A DNA stretch of 64,000 nt, taken from NCBI GenBank assembly GCA_035772735.1, contig JASDFA010000006.1, positions 61,458,001-61,522,000 on the forward strand, given 5' to 3'. This document shows, in pieces, positions 36,372-47,416 of this stretch; position 1 is the stretch's first letter, and each line of letters starts with the position of its first letter. The position numbers and the translations under genes were made by a program. This stretch comes from Datura wrightii (Eukaryota > Streptophyta > Magnoliopsida > Solanales > Solanaceae). The notes under the pieces are model-generated. The model saw only the letters and a list, made by a program, of their open reading frames with translations, was not told where the DNA came from and made no database searches.

Positions 36372-37884
36372 TGATGTTCTGTGGATTTACAGAACTTTCG
36401 ATGCTCAAAACTAAAGAAAATAGCATGGGATTAGGTATGTTTATATGGATATGAGGTACCTTTCTTGTGTTTTTAGGTAAACTTAGGTGTTAGAGCAAGA
36501 TTTGCAAAAGAATCTTAAAAGAGCAGAAAATGAGCCAAGATGACAATCTCAGTACGAGCCATATGATCATGGTACGAGCCGTAATATCAAGTCGTGGAAA
36601 GATTCAGAGAAATTTCACAAAAGATGACTCTGGGTATGGAAGACTACAGTACGAGTCGTGAAGGCAAGGTACTAGTCGTACCAAGACACTCGTGACAAAC
36701 TTCAGAAAAATTCATAGTCTTCATATGCAAACCACGGAAGCTCAGTACGACTTGCAGGAAGTTTGTATGAGTCATAGTAGGATCCAACACATAGCCAAAT
36801 TTCAGCTAGCCAACTGATATACGGAAAACAGGTACGATCTGTACATACCTGTTACGGATCGTAGGTCTTGTCGTGGCTCGAGCGGCAGCAGATATGGATG
36901 TTTCCCATGTTAGCTTAGGAAAAGGATTTTAATGTCTGTATAAATACATTTTATGTTTTATTTTCATAAGAGAGTCGACTAGAAGTAATTAGGAATGATT
37001 AGAACTGATTAGAAACGAAATTAAGGAGATATAGACATGAGAATTGAGTTGTTCAACTTGTGATCAACCATTTCTTGATCTTCATGTTGTTCTTGAGGAT
37101 TTTGCTGATAAATTCAAGGAAGTTATCTCTCAATTATAATTGTAAGTATTGATTAATGTCTTTAATTATGCAAACAAATCACAGTCTTGCAACTATGAGA
37201 AGCTAAAACCTCCATAGTTAGGGTTGTGGGAACCATGGTTTATTAAGAATCTAGGGTTAAATAAAAGTGATACAAAACCAATGAAAAACACTTATATTGT
37301 ATTCTATTCATGTTTAAATGTTTCTTAATGGTGCACAACAATAGGACATGCTTGAATTATTTACTTGCTTAGGTCTAAGAGGTAAATATTAGGAAAAGAG
37401 AATTACAACAAAGCCTTGATCTTGATGATCATTGTATTAACTTGAGTTGGGGTCTTAGGATAATTAAAATTTGGGACATATTGATAATGGTTAATTTGCA
37501 ATCGCTCATGAGACCTGGTCAGGTGATTGAGTATAGTCATTCAATAGGGACTGGTCGCTAGTTTGAATGAATTTAGGTTATCAGTTCTACAAGTAAGCAT
37601 TGGTGATGATCACATATGTATACCCGAAGCAGTTATGAACCCATGGGGAACATAAAACCCTAGTTATCTTTCATTCTTGATTTCCATGAAAGTCTTAACT
37701 GTGTTTTTAATTATTGTTTTCTTTAGAACCCCTTTATTTTGAGTAACTAACTTAAAAGTTCACTTACCAGCTGTAGTCTAGGTCTTCCATATTCTGTATG
37801 GGATCGACCCCTACCTCTAGTTGGGTTCTTTATTGACAATGTACGTTTCATACTTCGGTAGGGGGGATGGTTTGAGTGTTATCA
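36372..37884 (+). repeat. B 3' LTR (1513 bp)
   Basis: TGATGTTCTGTGG to GTGTTATCA. It aligns with the 5' LTR apart from substitutions and one 92-base deletion at CAGTACGAG (36550-36558); the two lengths differ by exactly 92. The TATA word is at 36938-36946 and ACGAGTCGT at 36651. Confidence 0.93.
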
Positions 37885-37889
37885 ATGCA
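37885..37889. other. Target duplication of B, right copy
   Basis: ATGCA, identical to 28337-28341. Confidence 0.88.
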
Positions 37890-38500
37890 AGCATGGAAAT
37901 TTTTTTCACAAGTGCGAAGTTGGGGTTACAGGTCCAAAGTCCCTCTATACTTTAAAAATCCAACTTTATTTCATTCACTAAAATTTGATTTTTGAGAACT
38001 ACAGAGCTCCGTTTGAGATAATTTTCTAAGTACTTTATCCTATGAACATTGGGTATATGATTATACCTTTTTTTTATTGATTTTGCAAGAGTATCTATTG
38101 TTTGTTTCATTCTTTGATTCATGAAGTTGATGTAAAAGTTGAGATTTGTAGCACTAAAAATATGAAATTGAAATTTCAGTGATATGGGGATCGATAAATG
38201 TTTGAATTTTGATGATTTGGTGCATGAGATTCAGACCTTATGGTTAAGATAATTTTGAAATAAAATTACTATTTTGATCTTGGGGGCTCGGGATTAACTT
38301 TTTGGGCATGAGCTAAAAGAATAAGAATATTGGTGATTACGAAATTGTATGCTTATGTTGATTATATATTTAACTAGATTGGAATTGTTCAAAGGCATTA
38401 CAGAAGGACATGTCTATAATTTGACATTTTGTTGCTTTAGACTTAAGCCGAGTTGAGACTTTCTAGACTCTTTATAAAGTGGTGTTGGTCAATACTTATG
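37890..38500. other. Continuation of the pre-B block, unassigned
   Basis: AT-rich and noncoding. Joined to 28336 it gives a continuous phrase CCGCATATACGCAGATGCA then AGCATGG, so this was the target of B. Probably an old LTR, but no end is defined. Confidence 0.4.
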
Positions 38501-39544
38501 TGTCACGACACACATGGTCGTGATTGGCACTCAAACAATTCCCTCGGTGGGCGAATCAATGCATCCAATTAGTTCCTCCAATGTCAACATTCTTCTATGA
38601 AATAAACACTCTCAGAGAAGAAAAATTTATAAGTCATATAAAACACAAAAAGAAATATTTGAAATCTCTGTCTATTGCAAACATAGAAATGGAAAGTCAT
38701 TGTACGAAGGGCATCTACCTAATCATTATCTACGAGCGGTAAAACAAATCAACAAATGCTCATGTCTAAAATGAAGACATCTTCTTGTTGGAGGGCATCT
38801 ACTTAATCATTGTCTACGAGTGGTAAAACAAATTAAAAAAGTTCATGTTTGAAATAAGGACATCTTCTTCCCGGAGGATTGACAGCAATCTGGAAAGGAA
38901 ACTAGCTCACCCTTAAATAATTTCTAGCTGCTTACACAAATGAGGTCGAGTGAAACTTCCTAAGTTGTAGTCTGCACTAAGAAAATAAGTGCAGGAGTAG
39001 CATCAGTACGACATAATGTACTGGTAGTCATCATCAGCCGACTTTAAATGTATACACATGCAAAATAAACAACATACATTCACTAAAATAGATAATCATC
39101 AGGTAAAACAAATTCTAGAATCATTCAGAGTAAGGTTTAAAGTTGTCTTGCTCACTGGATTAGGCCTCACTGCAGTGGTTGTAAAATCATAGTGGCGGTC
39201 TCGCCGCAGTAGTAAGGGCATCGCTGCAGCGGTACTATGTAGGCAGTAACTCAACTAAGCTGACAACCTTAGATTTCTCACTTAGCAATTTTCAACAATC
39301 AGTTCATCAACTCCGTGCAGTTTTATACATAGTTAAAACTTCACGATTAATGCATCAACTCTTCACATATTCACACATAACTTTGCAAACATAAAGCAGG
39401 TCATAAAAAAATTTATCAACATTAAATCCACAGATAACTACTCATTCAAGGATCTTAATTTCACACGGTTCTCATATCTTCGAACCAATACTCACACTTC
39501 GGCCCTCCTTTGGTATCATACTATCAATAATATGTCCAACACAC
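38501..39544 (-). repeat. Truncated LTR, probably Tekay-like, minus
   Basis: TGTCACGACACAC at 38501 looks like the reverse complement of a Tekay LTR end (GTCGTGACA). A cluster of CACTGCAGTGG, CGCCGCAGTAG and CGCTGCAGCGG words lies at 39165-39225. The other end is lost where the next LTR fragment begins at 39545. No duplication is visible. Confidence 0.5.
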
Positions 39545-40290
39545 TTATAATGTTCAAATCCACTCCTCACAAAGAGGAAGTGTAAATGATTGTCACAATA
39601 TAAATACCCAACTAAGAGTTGGGATCGAATCCATAGGGAATAGCGATTGGATGGCACAAAAGTTGTCTATTGAGTTGAACTAAATTGCATCATTGCAATA
39701 AAAATGGAAAAATAAATGTTGGGGGAAAGTATGATCAAAATTTGAATTTAAATCAACTACCAATAAAAAAGGCAATCAAATTTAATGAATAAATATGAGC
39801 AAGGTCCACGGATGTGTTATTGATGGGGCACCGATTGGATTGGAATTAAGTAGATAATCAAATTATTAGTCACAAGCATAAATAACCATGGATAAGGTGG
39901 CACCCGATATTTTTCTACCACTTGAGTGCCTTTATCCTCTGGTTTTCTCCAACCCTAAGGTCCCAAATAATTCATCCACTGTGGCTTGAGTAAAAATTTA
40001 ACTATCTCTAGACTCAACTCTTTAATGGGTGTATGAAAATGGGTTTTGGCTATCTCTAGCCCAACCCTACATAATCAAGACTCAAACACCCAACATTAGT
40101 TTCTCACCCATAATCTATTCCTCTTTTTTAAGCAAAAATAGAATAAGTAAATTTAACTCACATTTTCAACCATGGATAATTCAATTATAATTTGGAGAAA
40201 ACAACAGATTTATACTAAATGAGTAATTATAAGATCAATCTAGCAATATATAATCCAATTTCCTCCATATTTCTAATCCCTCAAACTCAA
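39545..40290 (-). repeat. LTR fragment of the F family
   Basis: This aligns with 61364 to about 62075, the U5-side half of F's 3' LTR, for example GTTGGGATCGAATCCATAGGGAATAG against GAGTCGAATCCCATAGGGAATAG and the shared ACAAAAGTTGTCTAT phrase. The other half is missing and the sequence passes abruptly into gag of element C. Confidence 0.78.
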
Positions 40291-40296
40291 GTCACT

Positions 40297-41170
40297 AGGC
40301 TATGAGGGTGAGTAGTGTTGAGTGCGAAGAGTTGGCCTCCTACCAGTTGAAGGGGGTTGCCATATTTGGTTTAATGGAAGGACAACAGGGTCGTAGGAGC
40401 AGGTCTGATCACATAGGAGGAGTTTTAGGTTACATTCCTCGATCGGTTCTTCCCTTGAGAGATGAGGGAGTCGAAAGAAGCTGAATTCATGAACCTAAAG
40501 CAAAGAAAGACGACTATTCAGGAGTATGCCCTTGAGTTCACCCGCCTATATAAGTACGTCCCGGAGTTAGTGGCCGACCAGCGAGCGCGAGTAAGAAGAT
40601 TTGTGCATGATATAACAGGATATGGATAAGGACTGCAACATATCTATGCTCCTGCAGGACATGGACTTCCCTCGCATAGTGTTTTACGCCCAGCAGATCG
40701 AGGTGGCACACTCGAGGGAAAGGGAGGCCAAGAGGGCCAAGACTGAGGACCACAGATTCTCTCAGCGGAAGTCCAGTGGTGGGCACCGACAACAGAACCA
40801 CCAGAGATCATCAACCCTAGCATCTTCAGCACTGAGTGTGCCATCTAGGACCAGACATGATCAGATAGGGCGAGCGTTAGGCTAAAGGGGTCACAGCAGT
40901 AGACCCGTAGATTCCAACATTCCAGCTTCTCGCAGGTGTGGCCGAAGGTACACATGCTAGTGTTTGGCAGGGTCAGGAGTGTGTTTTGGATATGGGAAGC
41001 CTAGACATATGCTAAGAGATTGTCCCACTGCGAGACAGGATCAGGTTGGGGGTCGAGCCCCAGCTTTTAATTCAGCAGGCCCACCCCCACGCACAGCCCA
41101 TCAGGGGGCATCCACTAGCACAGCTGGCGCTTAGCGCTAGAATAGATTCTATGCCTTAGCCACTCATTAG
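40297..41170 (+). pseudogene. gag: C gag, 5' truncated and broken
   Basis: Text starts inside the capsid with SSVECEELASYQLKGVA and continues with REMRESKEAEFMNLKQ, TIQEYALEFTRLYKY and QRARVRRFVHDI. The first part, present in T1, is missing. A zinc knuckle near 40985-41030 reads CFGYGKPRHMLRDCP, with its second Cys replaced by Tyr. There are several stops and frame changes. Confidence 0.83.
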
Positions 41171-41189
41171 GAGCAGGAGGCCTCACCAG

Positions 41190-41490
41190 ATGTAGTCACC
41201 GGTATGTTGAGAGTCTATCATGTTGATGTATATGCATTGCTATATTCGGGGGCTAACCTATCTTTCATGACACCATATATATCCAGTAGCTTCGGAGTCA
41301 GTCCCGATGTTTTGTCAGATCCTTTCTCAGTTCCTACCCAGTAGGTGACTCACTCATAGCTAGACGGGTGTATAAAGATTGCCCAGTCTCAATTCTTCAT
41401 AAGGTCACCTTAGTAGAATTGATAGAGTTAGCCATGATCGATTTCAATGTTATTCTCGAGATGGATTGGTTATTTTGATGCTATGCTTCT
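41190..41490 (+). pseudogene. pol: C protease region, broken
   Basis: VDVYALLYSGANLSF near 41225-41265 aligns with the usual VYALLD(P/S)GA motif; the catalytic Asp is Tyr. The second landmark, AMIDFNVILEMDW, is near 41430-41470. Stops separate the two. Confidence 0.78.
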
Positions 41491-41689
41491 GTTAATTGTA
41501 AGACAAGGTCAGTAGAGTTCAGATTTTTGGGGGAGCCTATCTTTGAATAGGAGGGTAGTTTAGTTGTGCTTGTAGGTCGATTTATTGCCTACCTTAAGGC
41601 TAGAAAGATGATTTTATGAGGATTGTTTATATCATCTAGTTAGGGTTAAGGACGTGGAGTCCAAAACCCCGACTATCCAGTCAGTACCA

Positions 41690-42560
41690 GTAGTACGTGA
41701 GTATCCATAGGTCTTTATTAATGATTTGCTAGGTGTCCCTCCTGAGCGGGGGATTGATTTCGGTATATATCTCCTTCCCGACACGTAGCCTATATCTATT
41801 CTTCCCTACAGAATGTCTCTAGCCGAGCTGAAAGAGTTGAAGGATCAGTTGAAAAACTTGTTAGATAAGGGCTTTATCAGGCCGAATAAGTCTCCATAGG
41901 GTGCACCAATGTTATTTGTCTGGAAGGATGGTTCACTTCGGATGTGCATTAACTATCGGCAGTTAAACAATGTCACAGTCAAGAGTAGGTATCCTTTACC
42001 CAGGATCGATGATTTGTTTAACCAGCTTTAGGGTGCCAAATGTTTCTCTAAGATTGATCTCAGAGTCGGGTATCACCAGCTTAGGGTTCGGCATAGTGAC
42101 ATCCCAAAAACTATTTTCTGGACTCGGTATGGTCACTACGAATTTGTTGTTATGTCTTTTGGACTAACCAATGCCCCTGCAGCTTTTATGGATCTAATAA
42201 ACAAGGTGTTCAAGGTATATTTGGATTTGTTCGTGATTGTGTTCATTGATGACATCCTTATATACTCTCGGGGTGAGGAGGAGCATGCCACTCATTTGAT
42301 AATAGTGCTTTAGACCCTCAAGGACCAGCAGTTATATGCTAAGTTCAGCAAATGCGAGTTCCGATTGGATTCTGTGGCATTTCTAGGCTATGTGGTGTCA
42401 AGCGAGGGTATAAAAGTAGACTCTCAAAAGATCAAGGAGGTAAAGAATTGGCTTACATCAGTGAACCCCATAAGATAATAGGATCTTTTTGGGCTTAGCG
42501 GGTTATTATAAGAGATTCGTTGAGGGTTTTCATTCCATTGTAGCCCCATTGACTAGGTTG
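41690..42560 (+). pseudogene. pol: C reverse transcriptase, broken by TAG codons
   Basis: One frame runs from the VPPERGIDFG-like stretch near 41740 to VDSQKIKEVKNW near 42440. Landmarks are LDKGFIRPNKSP, MCINYRQLNNV near 41941, FSKIDLRVGYHQLRV, SFGLTNAPAAFMD and the intact FIDDILIYS polymerase box near 42243. In-frame TAG codons stand at 41897 (Trp of SPWG expected), 42029 (Gln expected) and 42311 (Gln expected). After 42470 the frame shifts. Confidence 0.88.
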
Positions 42561-42589
42561 ACTCAGAAAAAGGTGAAGTTCCAATGGTC

Positions 42590-43260
42590 GGAGGCTTGTC
42601 AAAAAGGCTTCTAGGAGTTGAAGGCCCGACTCACTTCAGAACCAGTGTTGACTCTACCCGAGGGCACAAATGGCTCTGTAGTGTAGTGGGATGCTTCATG
42701 AGTTGGACTCGGGTGTGTGTTGATGAAAAATGTGAAAGTGATAGCATATGCCTCGAGACAGTTGAAAGTTCATGAAAAGAACTACCCGACTCATGATCTT
42801 GAACTGGCCGCGGTGGTGTTTGCATTGAAGATATGGCAGCATTACTTGTATAAGATCCACATGGATGTATTCACGGAACACAAGAGCTTGCGATATGGGT
42901 TCAAATAGAAAGATCTCAATCTTCGGCAAAGGAGGTGGTTGGAGTTATTAAAGGATTACGACATGACTATCCATTACCACCCGGGTAAGGCTAATGTGGT
43001 AGCATACGCACTTTGTAGACTCCGTATGGAGAGTGTGTCCCATGTGGATGAGGGAAAGAAAGAGTTGGTGAAGGATATCCATCGACTTGCGAGGTTGGGA
43101 GTTAGATTGGTCGACTCGACCGATGGCAGCGTTGTTGCGCAAAATGGATCGGAATCATCGTTGGTGATGGATGTAAAGGCCAAGAAAGATGAGGACCCAA
43201 TTCTAGTAAAGCTGAAGGAAGCTGTTGGAAGTCAGAAGGTGGTGGTATTCTCCTAGGGGG
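42590..43260 (+). pseudogene. pol: C RNase H and linker, broken
   Basis: KVIAYASRQLKVHEKNYPTHDLELAAVVF (42735 onward) is clear, followed by the HYLYKIHMDVFTEHKSLRY stretch, a TAG at 42906 where Gln is expected, and RRWLELLKDYDMTIHYHPGKAN. The RNase H Asp in DVFTEHKSL reads Glu where TDHK is usual. The linker then runs open to a TAG at about 43254. Confidence 0.83.
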
Positions 43261-43289
43261 GAGATGGGGTTCTACGGTACCAGGGTTGT

Positions 43290-44110
43290 CTATGTGTTCT
43301 AGATGTTTATAATTTGAGGGACCGAATATTGCATGAGGCACATGGATCTAGGTATTCCATCCATTCGGTTGCCACCAAGATGTATCATGATTTGCGGGAA
43401 ATATATTGGTGGAACAATGTGAAGAAGGATATTTCAGAATTTGTGGCCAAGTTCCCGAACTGTCAACAAGTGAAAGTTGAGCATCAAAGCCTAGGAGGCG
43501 TATTAGAGGATATTAACATTCTTACGTGGAAGTGGGAAGAGATTAATATGGATTTCATTACAGCTCTACCTCATACTCACCGACACTACAATTCCATTTG
43601 GGTGGTGGTCGATTGGTTGACCAAGGCTGCACACTTTCTACCAATCAAAACCATAGATTCAGCGGATGATTATGCCAAATTGTATATTTCGGAGTTGGTT
43701 TGACTTCATGGAGTGCCCTTGTCTGTTATTTCAGACCGAGATGCTTAGTTTACTTCCAAATTCTGGCATTCTTTTCAAATGGGACTTGGGACTCAAGTTA
43801 AGCTTAGTACAACCTTTCATCCGCAAACAGAAGGTCAGGCGGAACGAACAATTAAAACCCTAGAGGATATGATGAGAGCCTGTGTGATGGATTTTAAAGC
43901 TAGTTGGGATGACCACTTGCCCTTGATCATGTTTTCTTATAACAACAGCTATCACTCTAGCATTCAGATGGCAGTATTCGAGGCTCTTTATGGGAGGAGG
44001 TGTAGATCGCCCATCGAATGGTTTAAGGTTGGGTAGGCCGCTTTGATAGGACCTGATTTGGTTCATGAGGCCATGTTAAAGGTTCATTTGATAAGGGACA
44101 GGCTAAAAGC
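43290..44110 (+). pseudogene. pol: C integrase, broken
   Basis: The HHCC finger has HEAHGSRYSIH and FPNCQQ, so the first Cys is Phe. The catalytic Asp residues are in INMDFITALP (near 43545) and VISDRDA (near 43720), and Glu in GQAERTIKTLED (near 43835); all three are present. Stops are TGA at about 43701 (Arg of LVRLHG expected) and TAG at about 43746 (Gln expected). YNNSYHSSIQMAVFEALYGR follows. Confidence 0.87.
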
Positions 44111-44610
44111 TTCTCAGAGTCGTCCAAAGTCATATGCCGATGTGAGAAAAAGGGATTTGGAGTTTGAGGTGGACCATTGGGTACTTCTAAAGGTATCTCC
44201 CATGAAGGGAGTCATGTAGTCGGAAGGAAAGGAAAACTCAGTCCCCGCTACATTGGGCCCTACCGGTTTATGAGAAGAGTTAGTAAGGTGGCATATAAGT
44301 TGGACTTTCCATCAAAGTTATCTTCAGTTCACCCCGTGTTTCATGTGTGTCTATTGAAAATGTGCTTGGGTGATCCATCTTTAGTAATCCAGACAGAAAG
44401 CGTTGGTGTGGGAAATAGCCTCAGTTATGAGGAAATTCCAGTTGCAATCTTTGATCGTCAGGTTCGGAGGCTGAGGAACAAAGAAGTGGCTTCGGTGCAG
44501 GTGTTGTGGAGAAACCAGCATGTTGAGGGAGCTAAGTGGGAAGCCTAAGCAGTTGTGATGGCTAAATACCCCCACATGTTCCCTGCCGGCTCAATTCTAG
44601 TTTGAGCTAT
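44111..44610 (+). pseudogene. pol: C integrase C-terminus and chromodomain
   Basis: The linker LKASQSRPKSYADVRKRDLE is followed by a stop at about 44218, then YIGPYRFMRRVSKVAY, VHPVFHVCLLKMCLGD, and the chromodomain phrase RLRNKEVASVQVLWRNQ with EGAKWEA. A TAA at 44546 replaces the Glu codon expected in the next motif. It parallels T1's chromodomain. Confidence 0.85.
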
Positions 44611-44840
44611 CAGTTTTTACCCTAATTCTCTAATCACTTTCCATGTTCAATTCATGTGCGCAAGTTTGAATTATGTTATGATAAATGTATGTGATGTCTG
44701 AAATAAGTTTCAGCTATGTAGTTCTTTTCGGAGGTAGTCATTCTGTCAGTTTTTTATTTTAGTAATTAGTATTTGCATATGATGATTGCATGTTGCTGCA
44801 GTTTTCTGTGTGTTTCTAACATTCGAGGATGAATGTTCCC

Positions 44841-44853
44841 AAGGGGGAGATAT
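44841..44853 (+). other. C polypurine tract
   Basis: AAGGGGGAGATAT just before the LTR start at 44854. Confidence 0.85.
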
Positions 44854-47416
44854 TGTTATACCCCAGAAGCTCAAAGATCAGACTTGGGAGTTGAAACAAG
44901 AAAATTGTAAAATTGATGTTGCAAGCACAGCAAGATTCATTGGACGACTCGTCAGGAGACCCCACAAGTCGTCAGGTGGCTCTGGGAAGGCCTCGGGGAA
45001 ATAAAGGATTGAGGTTCCCACGAGTGAGGTAACGACTCGTGGTCAGCCACCATGAGTTGTCATGTCACTCGTTGGGTGATGTTGGAGTAAAATCTGAAGA
45101 AATAACCAGTGTACCTAATGGATGGGACCCCACAAGTCATAGCCAGTCCCAACAACTTGTGAGGTGAGTCGTGAGAAGGCAAGTTGAGAAGTAAGGAAGT
45201 GTACATGACGGAAGGTGACCACGAGTCATGGTCTCGAGGAAGAAGTCGTTATGTCCCCCGTTACGAGCCCTAGTAGATCAGTTAACTAGCTTGATGGGCG
45301 ACTCAATGAGTCGTTGCCTGTCCTGACGAATCATTAGGTCACCCATTATGGTCACCTGGCAGTGTTTTCCTGTGAATTCAGTAAGGGTATTTTCGTAATT
45401 CCTAAGTTCTTAAGACCTATACTACGTCGTTTAAGGCTCGTTTTAGTGGGTTTTAGTAGGGGAAAACCTATCCTAAGCCATTATTCTCATGCATGCAAGT
45501 GTGAAGGTTTGAATAGGAGCTTCAAGATGAAATCTCAAGGTTTACAATTGGAATCTCAGCTGGGCAATTAGAGGGTGTTGGAATTCACCATTTTTCAGGT
45601 ATGTAAGGCTATAAGTGGGTGTCTTCTTCAACAACCATGCCCAATCCTATAAAAATGTGATAAATTATCTATGATCAAGTATGGTGTTTTACCCAATTGC
45701 ATGATTCTTCAATCTATATATAGGGGTATGATTAGATTGTGTTTATATTGGTGATCTATGAAGCTTGAGAAGATTCTAAATTGTTTTTCCTTATAGAAAT
45801 TGTTTTCAAAATTTTGAATCTAAAACGCCCATGGATGATGAGTTCATAAAAGAAGTGATTTATGACAAATGTGTGATGATGATGAGGTTGATGAAGAAAA
45901 ATATGTTTCTAAAACTACCCATGATTATGTAGTGGTTTTAAAAGTGAATTGATTAGATCCAAGTATGATAAAGCTTTGGGTGATGCCCACATGTTGATTT
46001 AAAGTGATGATTTTCCCGACATAAGCTTACCACATTGTTGATGTGAAATTTCCCAATTTTATTTATAAATTCTAGCTTGTAGTATGTTGAGTAAATATTT
46101 CTACATGTATCTTACCACATGATTTTGAGTAGATGCTCCCACCTATGATTGAGCTTGTGGTATGTTTCGAAATAAAGCCTCCTATATGCATGAATTCATA
46201 ATTAAGATGTATGTCAATGTTGAGCTTCATATCCATATGATGTCTAGTCTATGCATGATTTCATTATGAGCTTTGTCAATAGACAATGTTGAGCTTCATT
46301 TCATATGATCTTGAATTATGCATGATTTCATCTTTAGCTTCGTCAAGGGACAATGTTGAGCCTTGTCAATAGACAATGTTGATCTTCGTCAGATGTTGAA
46401 CTTTGTTATATACGATGTAGAGCATTGCATGTTCTTAGGAGAAGAGTCTAGCACGGAGTGGGATAAGGAACCCTATGCCCTAGAACTACGCGCCAACGTA
46501 GGTTGATACTATTACACTATTGGGACCTCCCTTGTGAGCTATCCCTGGCCCGATTGGCCCTTCAACTTGATATCGATATCATGGTATCTTCCATCGCCCT
46601 GGCAATGTTATGGATGGATCTACCCACTAGACTGTGATAGTTTGGATCATGTAAGCTCTATCATGGTATGTTGGTTAAGTGACGAGTCTCCCATTGTCTA
46701 TATCATTCGGTTTTGCATATTCTTACTTCATATGATTAATTATGCATGCATATCCAAAAAGCAAGGTTTGGCTCATTGTTCAGATTTTGGTATAAATGTT
46801 ATGTTTCAGCTTTGAGTTATCTGAGTCAGTCATGATGTTCTAAAGCTATGCATGTACACGTTATGATAAGAGTAATATTTTAGAATGAATGCATCAAGGC
46901 TTCTACTTATACTTAAAAGCTTATGATATGTTATGAAATGTTATAAATGATTTACTTAAGCGGTTTTAATTACCTTGCATACTCGGTACATTCCATGTAT
47001 TGACCGCATACTTTCTATGCTGCATCGTCTCATGATGCAGGATCCGATTATCAGGTTTAGGCCCATTTGTAGTCGCTGTTGAGAGTTAACACCTGCTTTA
47101 TTGGTGAGTCCTCATCTTTCAAGGACTATACCTTCAGATGTTTTAGATGTCCTTTTTAGTTCAGTATTGTTGAGCTAGTTGGGGGTGCTGTCTCATCAGC
47201 TCATCCAGATTAGAGGCTTATCAAACTTAGACGTGCATTCATCTTCAGATATTTATTCTGTTGTTATATTAAGTTTGACTTCCGCTGAGTTTATAATTAT
47301 GTTTTCTTCATGTTTATTGAATGAGTAGTTGAATGCTTATGCCATGGGTCGACTTGGGGTCTTTTGGGGTCCCTTGTCCCGTGTCTATATTCTGGGCCTC
47401 CGTTCGGGTCATGACA
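44854..47416 (+). repeat. C 3' LTR (2563 bp)
   Basis: TGTTATACCCCAGAAG to CGGGTCATGACA. It is of the same subfamily as the solo LTR at 23828-25954. U3-side words include ACGACTCGT at 44944 and 45032. The short ORFs in it have no family resemblance. Confidence 0.9.

Larger units (their letters stand above)
28342..37884 (+). mobile_element. Element B: Athila-type element with pol but no gag-protease
   Basis: A complete insertion bounded by ATGCA on both sides. The order is 5' LTR, Athila primer site, about 100 bases of leader, the RT-proximal part of pol, RT, RNase H, integrase, post-integrase motif, 3' UTR, polypurine tract and 3' LTR. Gag, protease and any third ORF are absent. A later 1505-bp solo LTR plus its duplication splits integrase. 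Coding text is broken by stops and frameshifts, though one 283-codon integrase frame is open. Confidence 0.93.
40297..47416 (+). mobile_element. Element C: Tekay-type chromovirus, 5' truncated
   Basis: It contains gag (without its start), protease, RT, RNase H, integrase, chromodomain, polypurine tract and 3' LTR, closely parallel to T1. The 5' LTR, primer site and first part of gag are gone; the break is at about 40290-40297 against an unrelated LTR fragment. It is probably less decayed than T1, since its RT and integrase catalytic residues are present. Its right end is followed by GT and then the solo LTR at 47419, whose duplication includes the last bases of C. Confidence 0.9.
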
